Shown here in pieces: positions 21,859 through 32,553 of a stretch of 64,000 nucleotides of DNA. This DNA is from Sepioteuthis lessoniana (lineage: Eukaryota; Mollusca; Cephalopoda; Myopsida; Loliginidae). The stretch lies in contig OY757911.1 of assembly GCA_963585895.1 (NCBI GenBank), positions 57,916,129-57,980,128 of the forward strand, read 5' to 3'. A program made the position numbers and the translations under genes. The notes beneath the pieces are model-generated. The model did not search any database and was not told the origin of the DNA. It saw only the letters and a list, made by a program, of their open reading frames with translations. The first letter of the stretch is position 1. Each line of letters begins with the position of its first letter.

Positions 21859-22518
21859 AAAAAAATGGAGGGGGAGGGTGGTCTACACTATCCAAATCTT
21901 TAACTTAACTAGACTCATTCACTGACCAATACATATCTCCAAATTAAAAAACACCAAAATACCTCAATAAAACATATCACTTTCAAACTACATTCACCCA
22001 AACAACACTAGCGCTCCATGGACTTCTAAACTTAATCCCATATTTACAATGTGAGGGGGAGGGGAACAATTTAAAAAAACCTAAACGAACGCTATATACA
22101 TATTTATTTACAATTCCCCTAAAAACGAAAGATGAACAAAACATATACACATTATGATGGTTAGTATGGGGTCCCCCCCACGTACTAAGATATGGCAGAA
22201 AGAGGAGTTAACCAGTCGAAAATAGTGTCGAAGGAGGAAAAATAAATAAATAGGATAAATGAATGGTAAAAAAATAAGTAAACAATAATTACATGAAATA
22301 ACATAAGCCCTCCATCGCACTCCTGGAGAACTCCAATTCCTGTCATCTAACAGAGGGGAAGGGAAGGGAGAGTAAAACAAAAGAAGGGGACAAAAAGAAT
22401 GACCTTGCATACTCTAGCTAAGTTAACTAAATTAGGAACAAACTAAATCAAAAATGGCCTAAAAAAAATCTAACTTACCTGGGCTGGGTGGTCATGTCCT
22501 TCCGGTAACTCAATATTC

Positions 22519-23259
22519 TTATGTCCCTGGGATGTCTAAGCTGAAAATAAGGTTGGCTCCTACCACGCGACACAGGCGCGCAACAGTCACCCACCTTTCG
22601 CCAAACTCCAGTGAAGAGAGTCTCTTTCTCTCAGACCGGATTTTGACTTTAATTTGGTGTTTAAAAAATGCCACCAGGGTCTGAGAAGAAAAAGACTCAT
22701 CCTCGAAGAGTTCCTTCTTTCTCGTCGTCCAAATCACGACACGCATAACGCCGAGTAAGCAGAGAAACACATAATGTTCCTGTCTGTTCAACTTCGGTAC
22801 CACATTGCTGCACACAGAACTGGCTTCCAGGACAAAGAACTTTCCATTGAGGATGCGGACCATGTAGCCTTCAAGAAGCTTGCACAGCGGCCGTACGACC
22901 GGGCAGTGAAAGAAGGCGTGACCAATAGTCTCCTCCAAATCACCGCACCGGCCGCACTCAGGTGAAATAGCCTGTTGCGCTGCAAACAATCTCTTGCCGA
23001 CCCAGAGGGCATTCCGAATGACCAGCCAGGTGAGGGAAGCTTCGTCATTATTGAGACACCTCATCCTGGGGGCCCAAGGCCAGAGTAAGCGACCCTCCGC
23101 ATCCGTCACACCGAGCTCGCCAATCAGACCATCGCTAGCGGCCCCCCTGACTAAACAACGATATAATGCCCTACTCGACAACGGCCGGCTGTCAGAGAGA
23201 CCTGTCTGCAGCCGAGAGAGAACTTTCAAAGCATGCCGCACTCGCGATAGAAGGGGCAT
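22519..23259 (-). pseudogene. Copy A ORF2, C-terminal part (Cys/His domain)
   Basis: 246-codon segment in a different frame from the RT segment. Compared with copy B ('ECRKALRNLL') the true join is near 'RHALKVL' (about 23235-23225), so a single-base indel separates them; the first few residues shown by this frame are not native. Residues 102-119 form a C-x2-C-x8-H-x3-HC cluster ('ECGRCGDLEETIGHAFFHC'), the zinc-binding region commonly found after the RT of APE-type LINEs. The rest aligns with copy B to its end. Confidence 0.8.
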
Positions 23260-25379
23260 TCGCGTCTGGGAAACCGATGGGCCTCCCCGTCAGCAGAATG
23301 CACACTTCTTAGCGACGGGAAAGATTGTTTAGTGTCTTCTTTCCAGACGCTTCCCGCCGCCGTATCTCGTGAACACATCCGGTCCAGGAAAGTAAGACGC
23401 AAAGTATGGCGCCGTGCCTCGACGTTAGGCACTCCTAGACCGCCTTCGGAAGGGTGAAGGTAACAGATCTTCCGTCGCACCAAAGGATGTCTCTTAGCCC
23501 AGAGAAACTGGAAGAGAATCCTTTCCAGCTTGAATAGGATGGTGGGCGGGATAGGAAGCACTGAAAGTCGGTATACGGCTAGGGAGTAGATGTGCGAACA
23601 GCACACCTCTGCCTGACCCTTAAGGGAGAGCCTTCTCCGCAGCCACAACTCAGTTGCAGCTACGAACTTTTCCAGTACTTCCGACCAATTTTTCTCCAAT
23701 TGAAGATCAGGCCCGAACCAGACGCCGAGTATCTTGCACGGACCGTCTTTCCAAATGAAGGGTCCGGGAAGAGCACAGCCTTTCCACGAGCCCAACCGCA
23801 AGCCGACAGACTTTTCGCGGTTAATCTTGGCCCCTGTTACAGCTTCGTACCTTCCGATTTCTTTGCTCACCTCCTCCACCTCGTCACTGCTCGTTACAAG
23901 CACGCTGACGTCGTCAGCGTATGCAATGTACCTGGCTACCTCACTGGCGCCAGGTAGCGTGAGGCCGCGTAGGACCGGGTTCGCCTTTAGCTTGCGCAGA
24001 AAAGGCTCTAGCGCAAGGATGTAGAGCATTGGCGATAACGGGCAACCTTGACGAATCGATCGAGTCAGAGTGAAGGGCTCCGACCTTACCCCATTCACCT
24101 CCACCACGACTCCGGGGGACGCATAAAGGAGACGTATCCAGGTTCGAAAATCCACCCCGAAGCCGGCCGCAGACAAGACAGCCTCCAGAAAAGCATGATC
24201 AACCCTATCAAAGGCCTTGGACTGATCTAAATTGATCAGCGCGGCATTTCCGTCGACTTTTTCTACGATCGTGCGGACCAGATGAAGACTGTCCTGGATA
24301 GTCCTACCCTTTACAGCACAAGTCTGTTCGGGGCAAATCAGACGAGGCAGGACAGTCTGCAAACGGTTGGCTAGGATCTTCGCCAAAATCTTTAAGTCAG
24401 TGTTTAACATCGTTAAAGGGCGAAAGTTACTAATCCCATCCCCACCATGTTTGTTCTTACGAAGCAACTTCACTATACCCCTGGTGAAGCGTCTGGGTAT
24501 AGTACCCTGCCTCATCCAGTTATTATAGATGGTTGCCAGCAAGGGGACAAACATGTGCGACAACCTCAAGAACACTTCGTAGGGCAGACCATCAATTCCT
24601 GGAGACTTATCCAGCCCGAGCGACTTCAGTGCATCACGAATCTCCTCCTCCTTTATGCGCCCCTCACACCCAGCCGCTTCAGTCGCCGAAAGGCGAGGGA
24701 AGTCGGCAAGATAGGTGTCGAACTGAGCAGAACTCAGTCCGGGCTCCCTGGTGAAAAGCTTCAAGAAATACTGCCGAAACTCCCCACAGATGGCTTCGTT
24801 TGTAGTTCGACGTTGCCCCTCCGGCGATGTGACACTGGCGATATGCCGATCTGTTGCATGCCTGAGTTCCTCGGCCCGTAGTTCCTGGGCCATATTCGTC
24901 GCCTCGCAGGACATTCTTTTTAACCTAGCCCTAACTACCAGAGCTTGGTACTCCTTAATTTGCAAGGAGGCCAGCTCAGCCTTAGCTATGTTAACTTGCC
25001 CACTATCTCCCGCCAAAACCGCCCTATCTAGCTTATCTAGCTTATCCTTAATCGAGCTTTGCTCCGCTACCCTGGCTGACTTGAGTCTCCTACCATAGTC
25101 GGCAGCAAAGGATCTAATGCTATCCTTAAGGTTAGCCCACCACCTATTTCCCATATTAGCCCCCGTCAGTTCCCGCTTTATCGTTAGTTCTAGCTGGTTC
25201 CGGAAGTCAGCCTCCGCCAAAAGGGAAGAGTTAAACTTCCAGTAACCAGACATCCTACATCTAGCCTTATCTAACCTAATCGACACACATAAAAATTTGT
25301 GGTCGGAATTTTTATACGGATCGAAACTTGGACCACCTAAATAATCTAAGTCGACTCGCTTAACTAACACTCGGTCCAA
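23226..25379 (-). pseudogene. Copy A ORF2, reverse transcriptase segment
   Basis: 717-codon segment. It starts inside the endonuclease end ('SYLDRVLVKR', 'SDHKFLCVSI'), passes through a linker, and contains the RT: 'NFRPLTMLNTDLKILAKIL' (about 318-336), 'LINLDQSKAFDRVDHAFL' (381-398, palm Asp), 'RQGCPLSPMLYILALEP' (443-459) and 'AYADD' (486-490, catalytic). RT catalytic residues are intact. The frame is cut off upstream by an 11-bp duplication and downstream by a frameshift, so the protein cannot be made whole. Confidence 0.9.
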
Positions 25380-25430
25380 ATAGCTATTGAGCTGGGCCGA
25401 GGCGCCCCTACCGGTCCAAGTCCAAACTAT

Positions 25431-25452
25431 CTTATTTGGATCTTATTTGGAT
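25431..25452. repeat. 11-bp tandem duplication disrupting ORF2 of copy A
   Basis: 'cttatttggat' occurs twice in direct succession (25431-25441 and 25442-25452). With a single copy, the flanking frames join into 'HPNKIVWTW', matching copy B 'HPGREMWTW'. With two copies the frame shifts. It is an inactivating lesion within the endonuclease region. Confidence 0.85.
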
Positions 25453-25483
25453 GCCTTTCGCGAAATTTGTCTACCAGATCAAG

Positions 25484-25999
25484 TCACTGGACAAAATTGC
25501 GAAAATATCTGGCATCCAAGGTGTTAGTACCCGCACTAATAGCCCCTCTATCTAAATTGGGATCAAGGACGGCGTTCCAATCTCCCACTAAAATTACCCG
25601 CTTTGACGGAACGACGTACGGCTTGATGCGCCGGAAAAAGGCAGGGAGCTCACTGGTGGCATTGGGTCCATAAACCCCAATCAACCGAAACGCCTTATCC
25701 TTTATGGTAACGTCCAGAACACAAAGTCTGCCCGCCAGATCTGAAAGAACAAGAGCACACGAAACGTCCAGACGTCTACTTATCAGCCAGGTGACACCTC
25801 TGGAACAACCATCAAAGTATGCTGAGAAGGACAAATAGTCCCTCGACAGAACACCTTCATGGAAGTTGGAGTCAAAATGAGTCTCCTGTAAACAACATAT
25901 ATCAATGCCGCGACGCTGGAGGTATAAAAGTAATTGGGATCGCTTAGAATCCGACCTCAGGCCGCGGCCATTTAAGCTAGCCAACCTTAAATCCATCAT
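25484..25999 (-). pseudogene. Copy A ORF2, APE-type endonuclease segment
   Basis: 171-codon segment starting ATG ATG five bases after the stop of the small overlapping ORF. It shows the endonuclease motifs 'LASLNGRGL' (N-terminal Asn), 'QETH' (catalytic Glu), 'GVYGPN' and 'GDWNAVLDP'. It ends at an in-frame TGA at 25484, where copy B has a sense codon, followed by the 11-bp duplication. Function would be target-site nicking for target-primed reverse transcription. Confidence 0.88.
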
Positions 26000-26004
26000 G
26001 AAAA

Positions 26005-26517
26005 TTACAGGGGTTGAGTGCCCGGACTAAACATGGCTGGGGACAGGACACCGACGGTCTGGCTCATGGATCCTGTGGCCATCTCATTATTGATGACTCC
26101 GTCATGAGCGAGACCCCCGACGTCCCGCGGATAGGTTAGTTTTAGAGACCTATAAAGGGAGGGGTGCAAAACAACAGGGACCCTCCCAACAAGACCCTTA
26201 CATGAATTGATATCGTCCTTTAAATATGAAATTGGGCCGAGGGCCTCGTTTGCCTCACCGAGCATTTTCATTGCACCTTCCGACCCTCGGCCCTTCCGAA
26301 TGACTGTGGTGATCCATGCATCGGGGAAATTTTTCGGGTCCTCCACATTACGTCCATTTACTTCCTTGAAGTTGTGGAGGACCCTCAAATCTTTCAGCAG
26401 TTGCGGCTGGACCTTGTAGAGACGATCCAGAGCCCCCTCATCCACTCGGCAGATGCTGGTTCCCGAATGGTGCCTAGGTCTCTCCTTTTTTTTTTTTTTT
26501 GTGTTTTGGGACCTCAT
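26005..26517 (-). CDS. Copy A ORF1b: small ORF overlapping ORF1 in the +1 frame
   Basis: 170 codons from an ATG located 44 bases before the end of ORF1, in the +1 frame. The overlap contains a run of T (A on the coding strand) that encodes lysines in both frames. No known domain is recognised. A conserved signature is shared with copy B: 'VNGRNVEDPKNF' (B: 'IKGQNVANPVNF') and 'VVLHPSLYRSLKLTYPRDVG' (B: 'ISVHPSFYRSLKVRFPLDVG'). It is intact in A. It could be a separate protein made by re-initiation, or a C-terminal extension of ORF1 made by frameshifting. Confidence 0.65.
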   Translation of the reverse strand: MRSQNTKKKKKERPRHHSGTSICRVDEGALDRLYKVQPQLLKDLRVLHNFKEVNGRNVEDPKNFPDAWITTVIRKGRGSEGAMKMLGEANEALGPISYLKDDINSCKGLVGRVPVVLHPSLYRSLKLTYPRDVGGLAHDGVINNEMATGSMSQTVGVLSPAMFSPGTQPL

Positions 26518-27790
26518 CCCCCGAACTGTCTATTGATGAACTCCGCTGCCGTTTCTTTGGTGTTGTACACGGAGTTGAAGGTGTTGCTGCTGTTACTGGT
26601 GGAGATGGTTTAGCTGGTGGTGAATTTAACGGCAGCGGAGGGGGAATGGGTCCCTTTTTCTTTGGTACTAAAACTGACATGAGAGGTGGTGGCATGGATT
26701 TTTGGGGTGGCGTAGTTGGTGGAGGTCGAATGATACGTGGTTGCTTTGGTGATGAAGGGGTGGAATGAGGGGACTCTGGTCGTGGAGACGATTTACGCTC
26801 CTGGTCCAGCCGCTTTTTAAACTCTAGGAGTTTTTCAAATTTCTCCCGGCCTGGGCTGAAAGATCTGACCTTGGGAGGACTGGGCTGTTTAGGTGGGGTC
26901 TTGGGTGGGTATTTGGGTTTAGGGGACGATGTTTTATGGGCATATGAAGGCGAAGAACTGATGCTGTTGGACTTTGTTTTTGAGGGGGGTGGACTGTTGG
27001 TGCCCATCTGGGACAACTTTTGGGAGTGAGGATCCGCAGGTTGGAGCTTCCTCCCACCTTTTCCCACAGTCAGCCACTCGGCCCCCGACTCTTCGGAATT
27101 AACCGTAGGGGTCGAAGGGGGAGTGCGGTTTTTTGTACCTGCTGGTGTGGGCGAGACTACGGGAGCCTCCTTTTCAGTGTTTGATGCAACAACAGGTGGG
27201 AGGGTCCCGGGTTTTGGATCGGGCTTCTTCGGGGCCTTCTTCCCCGGGCAAACTGCGGAGAGGTGACCAATCTCGCCACAGTGCCAGCAGGCGGGTTTCC
27301 TACCTGACACGATGACAGGTAGCCTGCGCCCTTCCACCTCCAACCAGTTGGGAACAGAGTAGAAGGTTTTGACATCCAACATAATGTCGAACCTCCATTC
27401 CCCACGCATTCCGTCGTGTGTCGCTGAGACGATGTCGCCAAATTGTAGCATATATGCAGCTAAATTTGCGTTTCTTAGGAAGCTAGGGACCTCATATATT
27501 GATACCGTGGTCCGCCGCCGCCCCATATATTCAGTCCTGAAGAAGAACTCTTTGTTTTCAAGTGTTTTTTTCGTTAAGGCGACGGCTTCATCAATGGTCG
27601 GTAGCAATATATCCCAGAAAGCGTAAGAGGTACCAGCTATTATAGCTTGTGCCTTTACGCCCAGGCTGGAAATTTGACGAAGGACCATGTCTTTGGCGGG
27701 TTTAACGATTTTACGAGATCGTTTATCCACAACAAAGACAGACACCGTTCTTTTTTTTTGGTCTTGTCTTACTTCCTCCAAATTGAACAT
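26474..27790 (-). CDS. Copy A ORF1, main part (CCHC nucleic-acid-binding protein)
   Basis: 438 codons from ATG 27790. The N-terminal half is folded-domain-like ('YAFWDILLPTIDEAV' aligns with copy B 'FATWDVLLPTEAEAA'). It is followed by a CCHC knuckle C168-C171-H176-C181 ('CWHCGEIGHLSAVC') and a long proline/serine/lysine-rich tail. By family knowledge, LINE ORF1 proteins bind the element RNA. Reading upstream of M1 in frame gives 'KIEVDVDDLLQRAKAIS', so the native start lies further upstream. Confidence 0.85.
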   Translation of the reverse strand: MFNLEEVRQDQKKRTVSVFVVDKRSRKIVKPAKDMVLRQISSLGVKAQAIIAGTSYAFWDILLPTIDEAVALTKKTLENKEFFFRTEYMGRRRTTVSIYEVPSFLRNANLAAYMLQFGDIVSATHDGMRGEWRFDIMLDVKTFYSVPNWLEVEGRRLPVIVSGRKPACWHCGEIGHLSAVCPGKKAPKKPDPKPGTLPPVVASNTEKEAPVVSPTPAGTKNRTPPSTPTVNSEESGAEWLTVGKGGRKLQPADPHSQKLSQMGTNSPPPSKTKSNSISSSPSYAHKTSSPKPKYPPKTPPKQPSPPKVRSFSPGREKFEKLLEFKKRLDQERKSSPRPESPHSTPSSPKQPRIIRPPPTTPPQKSMPPPLMSVLVPKKKGPIPPPLPLNSPPAKPSPPVTAATPSTPCTTPKKRQRSSSIDSSGDEVPKHKKKKKGET

Positions 27791-28110
27791 AAGCCCATGC
27801 TCCTGTACTTCACTGGAGATGGCTTTTGCTCGCTGGAGTAAGTCGTCGACGTCGACCTCAATTTTCGGAGGAGCTGTCCAACTATTTTCGTTTTTTTCTT
27901 TTTCTTTTTCATTTTTGATGGTGAATTGGTAGGTGCATTTTTGTCAGGGGAGGGTTGTTTTTTTTGTGGCGATTTTTCTTTTTGGTCAGGGGGAGGGGCA
28001 TTTTTTTCCACACAAGGTGATTTATTTTTATTTTTCACCTGGGGGGGAGGGTCACCCTTATTTGGGGAAAATAACGCCTTTATGGCCGAGCCGTCTGGCC
28101 GGCCGGCCAT
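27791..28110 (-). pseudogene. Copy A ORF1, N-terminal part (frameshifted)
   Basis: ATG at 28110 begins 'MAGRPDGSAIKALFSPNKGD' and runs into a lysine-rich stretch (A-run near 27890-27910). The frame there differs by one base from the downstream ORF1, which continues with 'KIEVDVDDLL'. A homopolymer indel is the simplest cause. The 5' UTR before this ATG ends in a C/T-rich stretch. Confidence 0.6.
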
Positions 28111-28334
28111 AAATGATAGGCTGGGTGGAAGAAAAGAAGGGGGGTGTAAATATGAAAAGAACAAAACAAAAAAAAAAATGGAAAGAAAAAAAAAAACTTA
28201 ACTTAATTTTCCAACTAGGTCAGAATTTTTCAGCCCAGCCGGGAGAAGTCGACACGATGATATGAGGTTAAAGATGGTAAGTATCCTTTCGATGTGATAG
28301 CGCAAGAGGTCCAACCTGTTCAACAAACAAAAAC

Positions 28335-28394
28335 TTCCGGAAGTAGCCGGGCAAATTTATTTCATTGTAAATTTACAATGAAGGCACGAGGCCT
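28335..28394 (-). repeat. Conserved 3' terminus of copy B with a perfect 22-bp palindrome
   Basis: Outer blocks are identical to copy A. The middle (28361-28382) is a perfect palindrome with arms 'ttcattgtaaa' and 'tttacaatgaa'. In LINE RNA such a 3' hairpin could be recognised by the reverse transcriptase; that is inference. Confidence 0.75.
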
Positions 28395-29071
28395 TGAGTT
28401 TTGGGGGGAAGGGGAAGGGAGCGGTCTTTCATTAACTATGTTATCTATGGGAACCTAGCTAGCCACATTCGTCGACCCATTCAGCAGTACAATATATAAT
28501 CATTCATTCGTCACCATGTGCGCAGCAATCACCAAAATACCACAATTTCTCTATGAAAGAGCCCTACTTAAAATCCCGAGTGCAGTGTATGATTTTATTT
28601 ACAATATGATTTTACAGTGAAAGTATATGTTGGGGATGGGAGAAAAACCCCGAAAACGAAAAAAAAAAGACGAAACCAAGGAAAAAGGATTCTCCCCGTT
28701 TGGTTGCCCTCCCATCCCCCCGTCTATAAAATTGGAGGCCGACTGTTTTCCGGGGCGAAAGAACCGAAAACAAGCCGGACCTACCCTAGGTGGGGCGGGA
28801 ATCCTAATCTACATGGGTAAAAGAAATAAAGGGTCGGGCGCGGTATGGGTCGATATAAGCAGGTAATATGATTTTTATACATATGAATTTTCAAGATCTT
28901 CAACAAAAAGCGGACTGGGATACAGGTTGAGGTGCAAAAATAATGGGGATGGGGAAGATCTTGAGAGCTAACGACTAGATGACAGGGACGATGACTCACA
29001 GCGTACTGCTAACTAGGTTTCAGGTTTCAAGGGGGACAAAAAGAAATAGCTACTTACTCGGGCTGGGGTCC

Positions 29072-29602
29072 CTAAGGACCCGTACCGTAGACGCCATGGG
29101 TCGGCAGAGGAGGGAAGGATGACTCCAACATTGCCCCCTTTCTCACGACCAGGCTCGCTGCATTCACCCACCTTTTGCTGAATGTTATGCGATCCAAGCG
29201 TTTTCTATCGCATCTGATTTTGACCCTCAGCTGATGCCGAAAATACAAAACCAGATCACGATGAGAAAAGTTTGCATCGTCATACAATCCCTTGTTTCGC
29301 GTCGTCCAAATCACCATCCGAGCTACAGCTAGGATCGCGAGAAACACCATACGCTTCTCACCGTGAAACGGAGGAAGAACGTTGTCCACGACGTAACCAA
29401 CGTCGAGCAGCACGAGCTGTTTGGGTTCGATGCGAGCCGTCCACTCCCCGACGTGATCCCAGAACAGACGAACTCGCTCGCAGTAGTAGAAGGCGTGCTC
29501 AGCCGTTTCTTCCAAGCCACTGCCGCAACGAGTACAATCGGGCATGTCTGCCAGGCCCGCTCTGAAGTTCAAGCTGAGAAGGGGCAACGCATTCCGTACA
29601 AG
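29072..29602 (-). pseudogene. Copy B ORF2, C-terminal Cys/His segment
   Basis: Follows the TGA at 29603 in the same frame. Contains 'DCTRCGSGLEETAEHAFYYC', equivalent to the zinc cluster of copy A, then 'RMVIWTTRNKGLYDDANFSH' (A: 'RVVIWTTRKKELFEDESFSS') to the native stop at 29072. Confidence 0.8.
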
Positions 29603-31795
29603 TCACCAGGTGAGCGAGAACTCGGAGTTGTTCAAGAAGCTCGATCCTGGCGCCCAATTCCAATGAGAGCGGATCTCCTCCGCCGTCCAGCCACGCCGCT
29701 CACTAAGAGGATCCGAAGCGGAACCCACCACTAGCTCCCGATACAGTTCTTTTCGAGGCCGTGAAAGGTCACTGGACCCAAGAAGGTTACGAAGGGCCTT
29801 TCGGCACTCGCGGACAAACAGTGTTTCGCCCAAAGACCTACGTCGGCCTTCAGCCTTTTGGTCTGACTTGAGGCGAGGAAAAGTCCGACTCACCTTTCGT
29901 CTCCACACTGAGTCCCCCGTCAAGGATCGGCCCAAGTATGCAAGTCTTTCAGCAAGCCAATGGCTCTCCAGATCAGGCACACCTAGGCCCCCGTTGCGTG
30001 TACGTTGGATACAGACCTGCCTACGGACCATCGGCCTTGCACCTCCCCAGACAAGTCTGGTGAGGGATCATTGCAGCGCCAACCGATGTGCCTTAGGCAG
30101 AGGAAGTACAGCCAATCGGTAAAGGATCAAGGGGAAGACGTACCCGGCGCACGCCTCCGCCCTGCCCTTTAAGGACAACCTCCTTGAAAGCCAGATTCCC
30201 ACCTGAGCATTCACCTTAGCTTGTACTTCCGACCAATTTCGCTCCAGTTGGAGGTCGGGCCCGAACCACACCCCGAGGATGCGGACGGGTCCGTCACTCC
30301 AGCGGAAGGGCCCTGGAAGAGTATTGCTACCCGTCCAAGCACCGAGCCGCAAACCTTCGCTTTTGTCAAAATTGACCTTGGCTACTGCAATCCGTTCGTA
30401 CTCGCCAACCGCCTTCTTCACAACCTTTATATCCAGGCGGCGGGAAACAAAGACTGTGATATCATCAGCGAACGCGGAAACCCTTGCCGAAAGAGGGCCA
30501 GCAAAAGGGACACCGCGCAGGGCCGGATTTGCCCCCTCATCCCTACGCCTACGGAGCAGGGGCTCCAAAGCGAGGACATAGAGAAGAGGAGACAGGGGGC
30601 AGCTCTGCCGGACCGAACGCTCGATCGCGAAAACCCTCGAACGCCTTCCGTTCACCTGCACCACTGCCTGAGGGTTGTGGTACATCATACTAATCTATCT
30701 GCGGAACTCCGGTTCGAATCCAGCAGTCTCCAAAACAGTGGCCAAAAACCGATGGTCGACCCTATCGAAGGCCTTGGACTGATCTAAACTGATCAGCGCG
30801 GCTTCAGTGTCGTCTTTTATCCCCTCTAGGACCTCGCGAATCAAGTGCAGATTGTCCTGGATCGATCTTCCCTTCACAGCGTAGGTCTGCTCGGGGCCGA
30901 TTAGATCGCTAATGACAAGCTGTAAACGATTCGCTAAGACCCCGGCCAAAATCTTTAAATCTGTGTTAAGCAGAGTTATGGGCCTGTAATCGTCTAAACC
31001 CTCCCATACATGCCTGCCACCTTTCTTCAGCAATGTGATCACGCCCTTGGTAACGCTACCAGGGATGGCTCCCTGGGCGAACCAATGGTTGAACATATCC
31101 GTCAGAATAGGTACAAACATGTGCGACATCCTCAAGTACACTTCGTAGGGCAAACCATCTAGTCCCGGCGACTTGTTGAGGCCGACCTGCTTCAACGCAT
31201 CACGGACTTCGCATTCAGTAACCACACCCTCGCAACTAGCCGCTTCAGCCGCCCCAAGGCGGGGGAAGTCGGCGAGATAGCTACGAAACTCCCGGAGCGG
31301 GAGATCAGTGCAGCGGGCAAAGTGATCCCGAAAGTGCGCCCGAAAGGCATCACGCATCTCGCCACTCGATCGCAGCAATCGCCCATCCGGGGCCTTGACA
31401 GAAGCGATATACCGATCGGGGAACCTTCGCACTTCTTCTTCACGCGCAGTCGCGTTCGACTTCACAGCTTCGTTGGGAACTCTCTTTAACCTAGATCTAA
31501 CTACATATCCCTTGTAGCGCTCGCTACTCTCGCGCTCAAGGTCCCCCCTAGCTAGCTCTACGGTTAGGGAGTCCCCCCCAGCCACCGCCCGGGAAAGTCT
31601 ATCGTCTATAGATTTCGCCTCCTTGGTCCTATTTAGCTTGAGCTGTCGACCGTACTTGGTGGCGAAATCTCTAATTCTATGTTTAAGAGAAACCCACCAC
31701 CTATTCCCGGTAACCGCCCCCACTAACGCCCGCTTGATTAGGGATTCTAGCCGATCCCGGAAGTCCCGTATCTCCAGTAAGGAGGTATTGAACTT
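29603..31795 (-). pseudogene. Copy B ORF2, reverse transcriptase segment with nonsense codons
   Basis: One continuous frame interrupted by TAG at 30695 (Trp in copy A) and TGA at 30068 and 29603. RT motifs: 'LISLDQSKAFDRVDHRFL', 'QSCPLSPLLYVLALEPLL' (the usual Gly of RQGC is Ser here) and 'AFADD' (catalytic, F in place of Y). The Gly-to-Ser change and the stops show relaxed constraint. Confidence 0.85.
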
Positions 31796-32539
31796 TCAGT
31801 ACCCGGCTAGCCTAGGCCTATTAGCTAACCGTAGACTGACCCTAACCAGTTTATGGTCAGTCCACGCTATCAAGTGGAACGTGGGACAACTAACGAAATC
31901 AATGTCAGCTCGTCTAACTAACACTCTGTCCAAGTAGGAAGCCACTTTGGCAGAGGGCGAGCGATCTAGCCACGTCCACATCTCCCGCCCTGGGTGATCC
32001 AGACGAAACCTGTCGACCAAGTCATGACGAGTGATAAGGTCGACAAGGCTGCTTTCACACCTTCCCAATCTACTAGCTCCCCGCCCGACCTTATCTATCT
32101 TGGGATCAAGGATCGCATTCCAATCACCCATTAAAACTAGCCGCTTTGTATCGTCCAGGAACGGCGCCAACCGACGAAAAAAGGGAACCCTCTCCGCAGC
32201 GATATTGGGCGCATAAACCGCAACCAGACGGAACTTGAAACTTTTAACGGCAACATCGGCCACAACCAGTCGGCCCCCGTCACCTGCAAAAACAACGTCA
32301 ACATCGGCATCAAGGCTGCGTCCAACTAGCAAAGACACCCCAGCGCTGGTACGGCTGCCGTATGCTGAGAAGACGTTAAAATCGCCCTCCAGCACACGAC
32401 AGTCGGCACCGCAAGTGAAGTGGGTTTCTTGCACTGCAGCAACATATACGCACAGGTTCTTGAGTTCACCAAGCAAGCGCGTACACTTGCTTGGATCCCT
32501 CAGTCCCCTCACATTCAAAGTGGCAACGTTTAAAGCCAT
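31796..32539 (-). pseudogene. Copy B ORF2, APE-type endonuclease segment
   Basis: Starts at ATG 32539, 14 bases after the native end of ORF1b. Motifs: 'ATLNVRGL', 'QETHF', 'AVYAPN', 'GDWNAILDPKID', 'SYLDRVLV' and 'WTDHKLV', covering the full endonuclease. It ends at TGA 31796, where copy A has Trp ('SGYWKFN'); the frame then continues into the RT. Confidence 0.88.
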
Positions 32540-32553
32540 CAATCCCACTTACC

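Larger units (their letters stand above)
21798..28334 (-). mobile_element. L1/Tx1-like LINE, copy A (nearly full length, dead)
   Basis: Minus-strand non-LTR retrotransposon: 5' UTR (about 28334-28111), ORF1 with CCHC (28110-26474, one frameshift), a small overlapping ORF (26517-26005), ORF2 (25999-22519: endonuclease, reverse transcriptase, Cys/His C-terminus; frameshifted) and a ~700-bp 3' UTR. The 3' terminus (on the plus strand) is 'TTCCGGAAGTAGCCGGGCAA' at 21798, with 'GGCACGAGGCCT' 50 bp further in. Copy B has both blocks at the same spacing. L1/Tx1 placement rests on RT motifs such as 'LDQSKAFDRVDH' and 'RQGCPLSPMLYILALEP', plus an APE-type endonuclease. Its 5' end directly abuts the 3' end of copy B. 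Confidence 0.85.

Noticed and set aside
22994-25098. Plus-strand open frames across copy A (for example 24447-24881)
   Set aside because: They are antisense shadows of the GC-richer ORF2, which has clear RT motifs on the minus strand.
28262-28300. A spliced-leader or U1 snRNA gene
   Set aside because: The similarity is limited to about ten bases, with no Sm site in the right place and no snRNA secondary structure. Kept only as a weak note on the LINE 5' regions.
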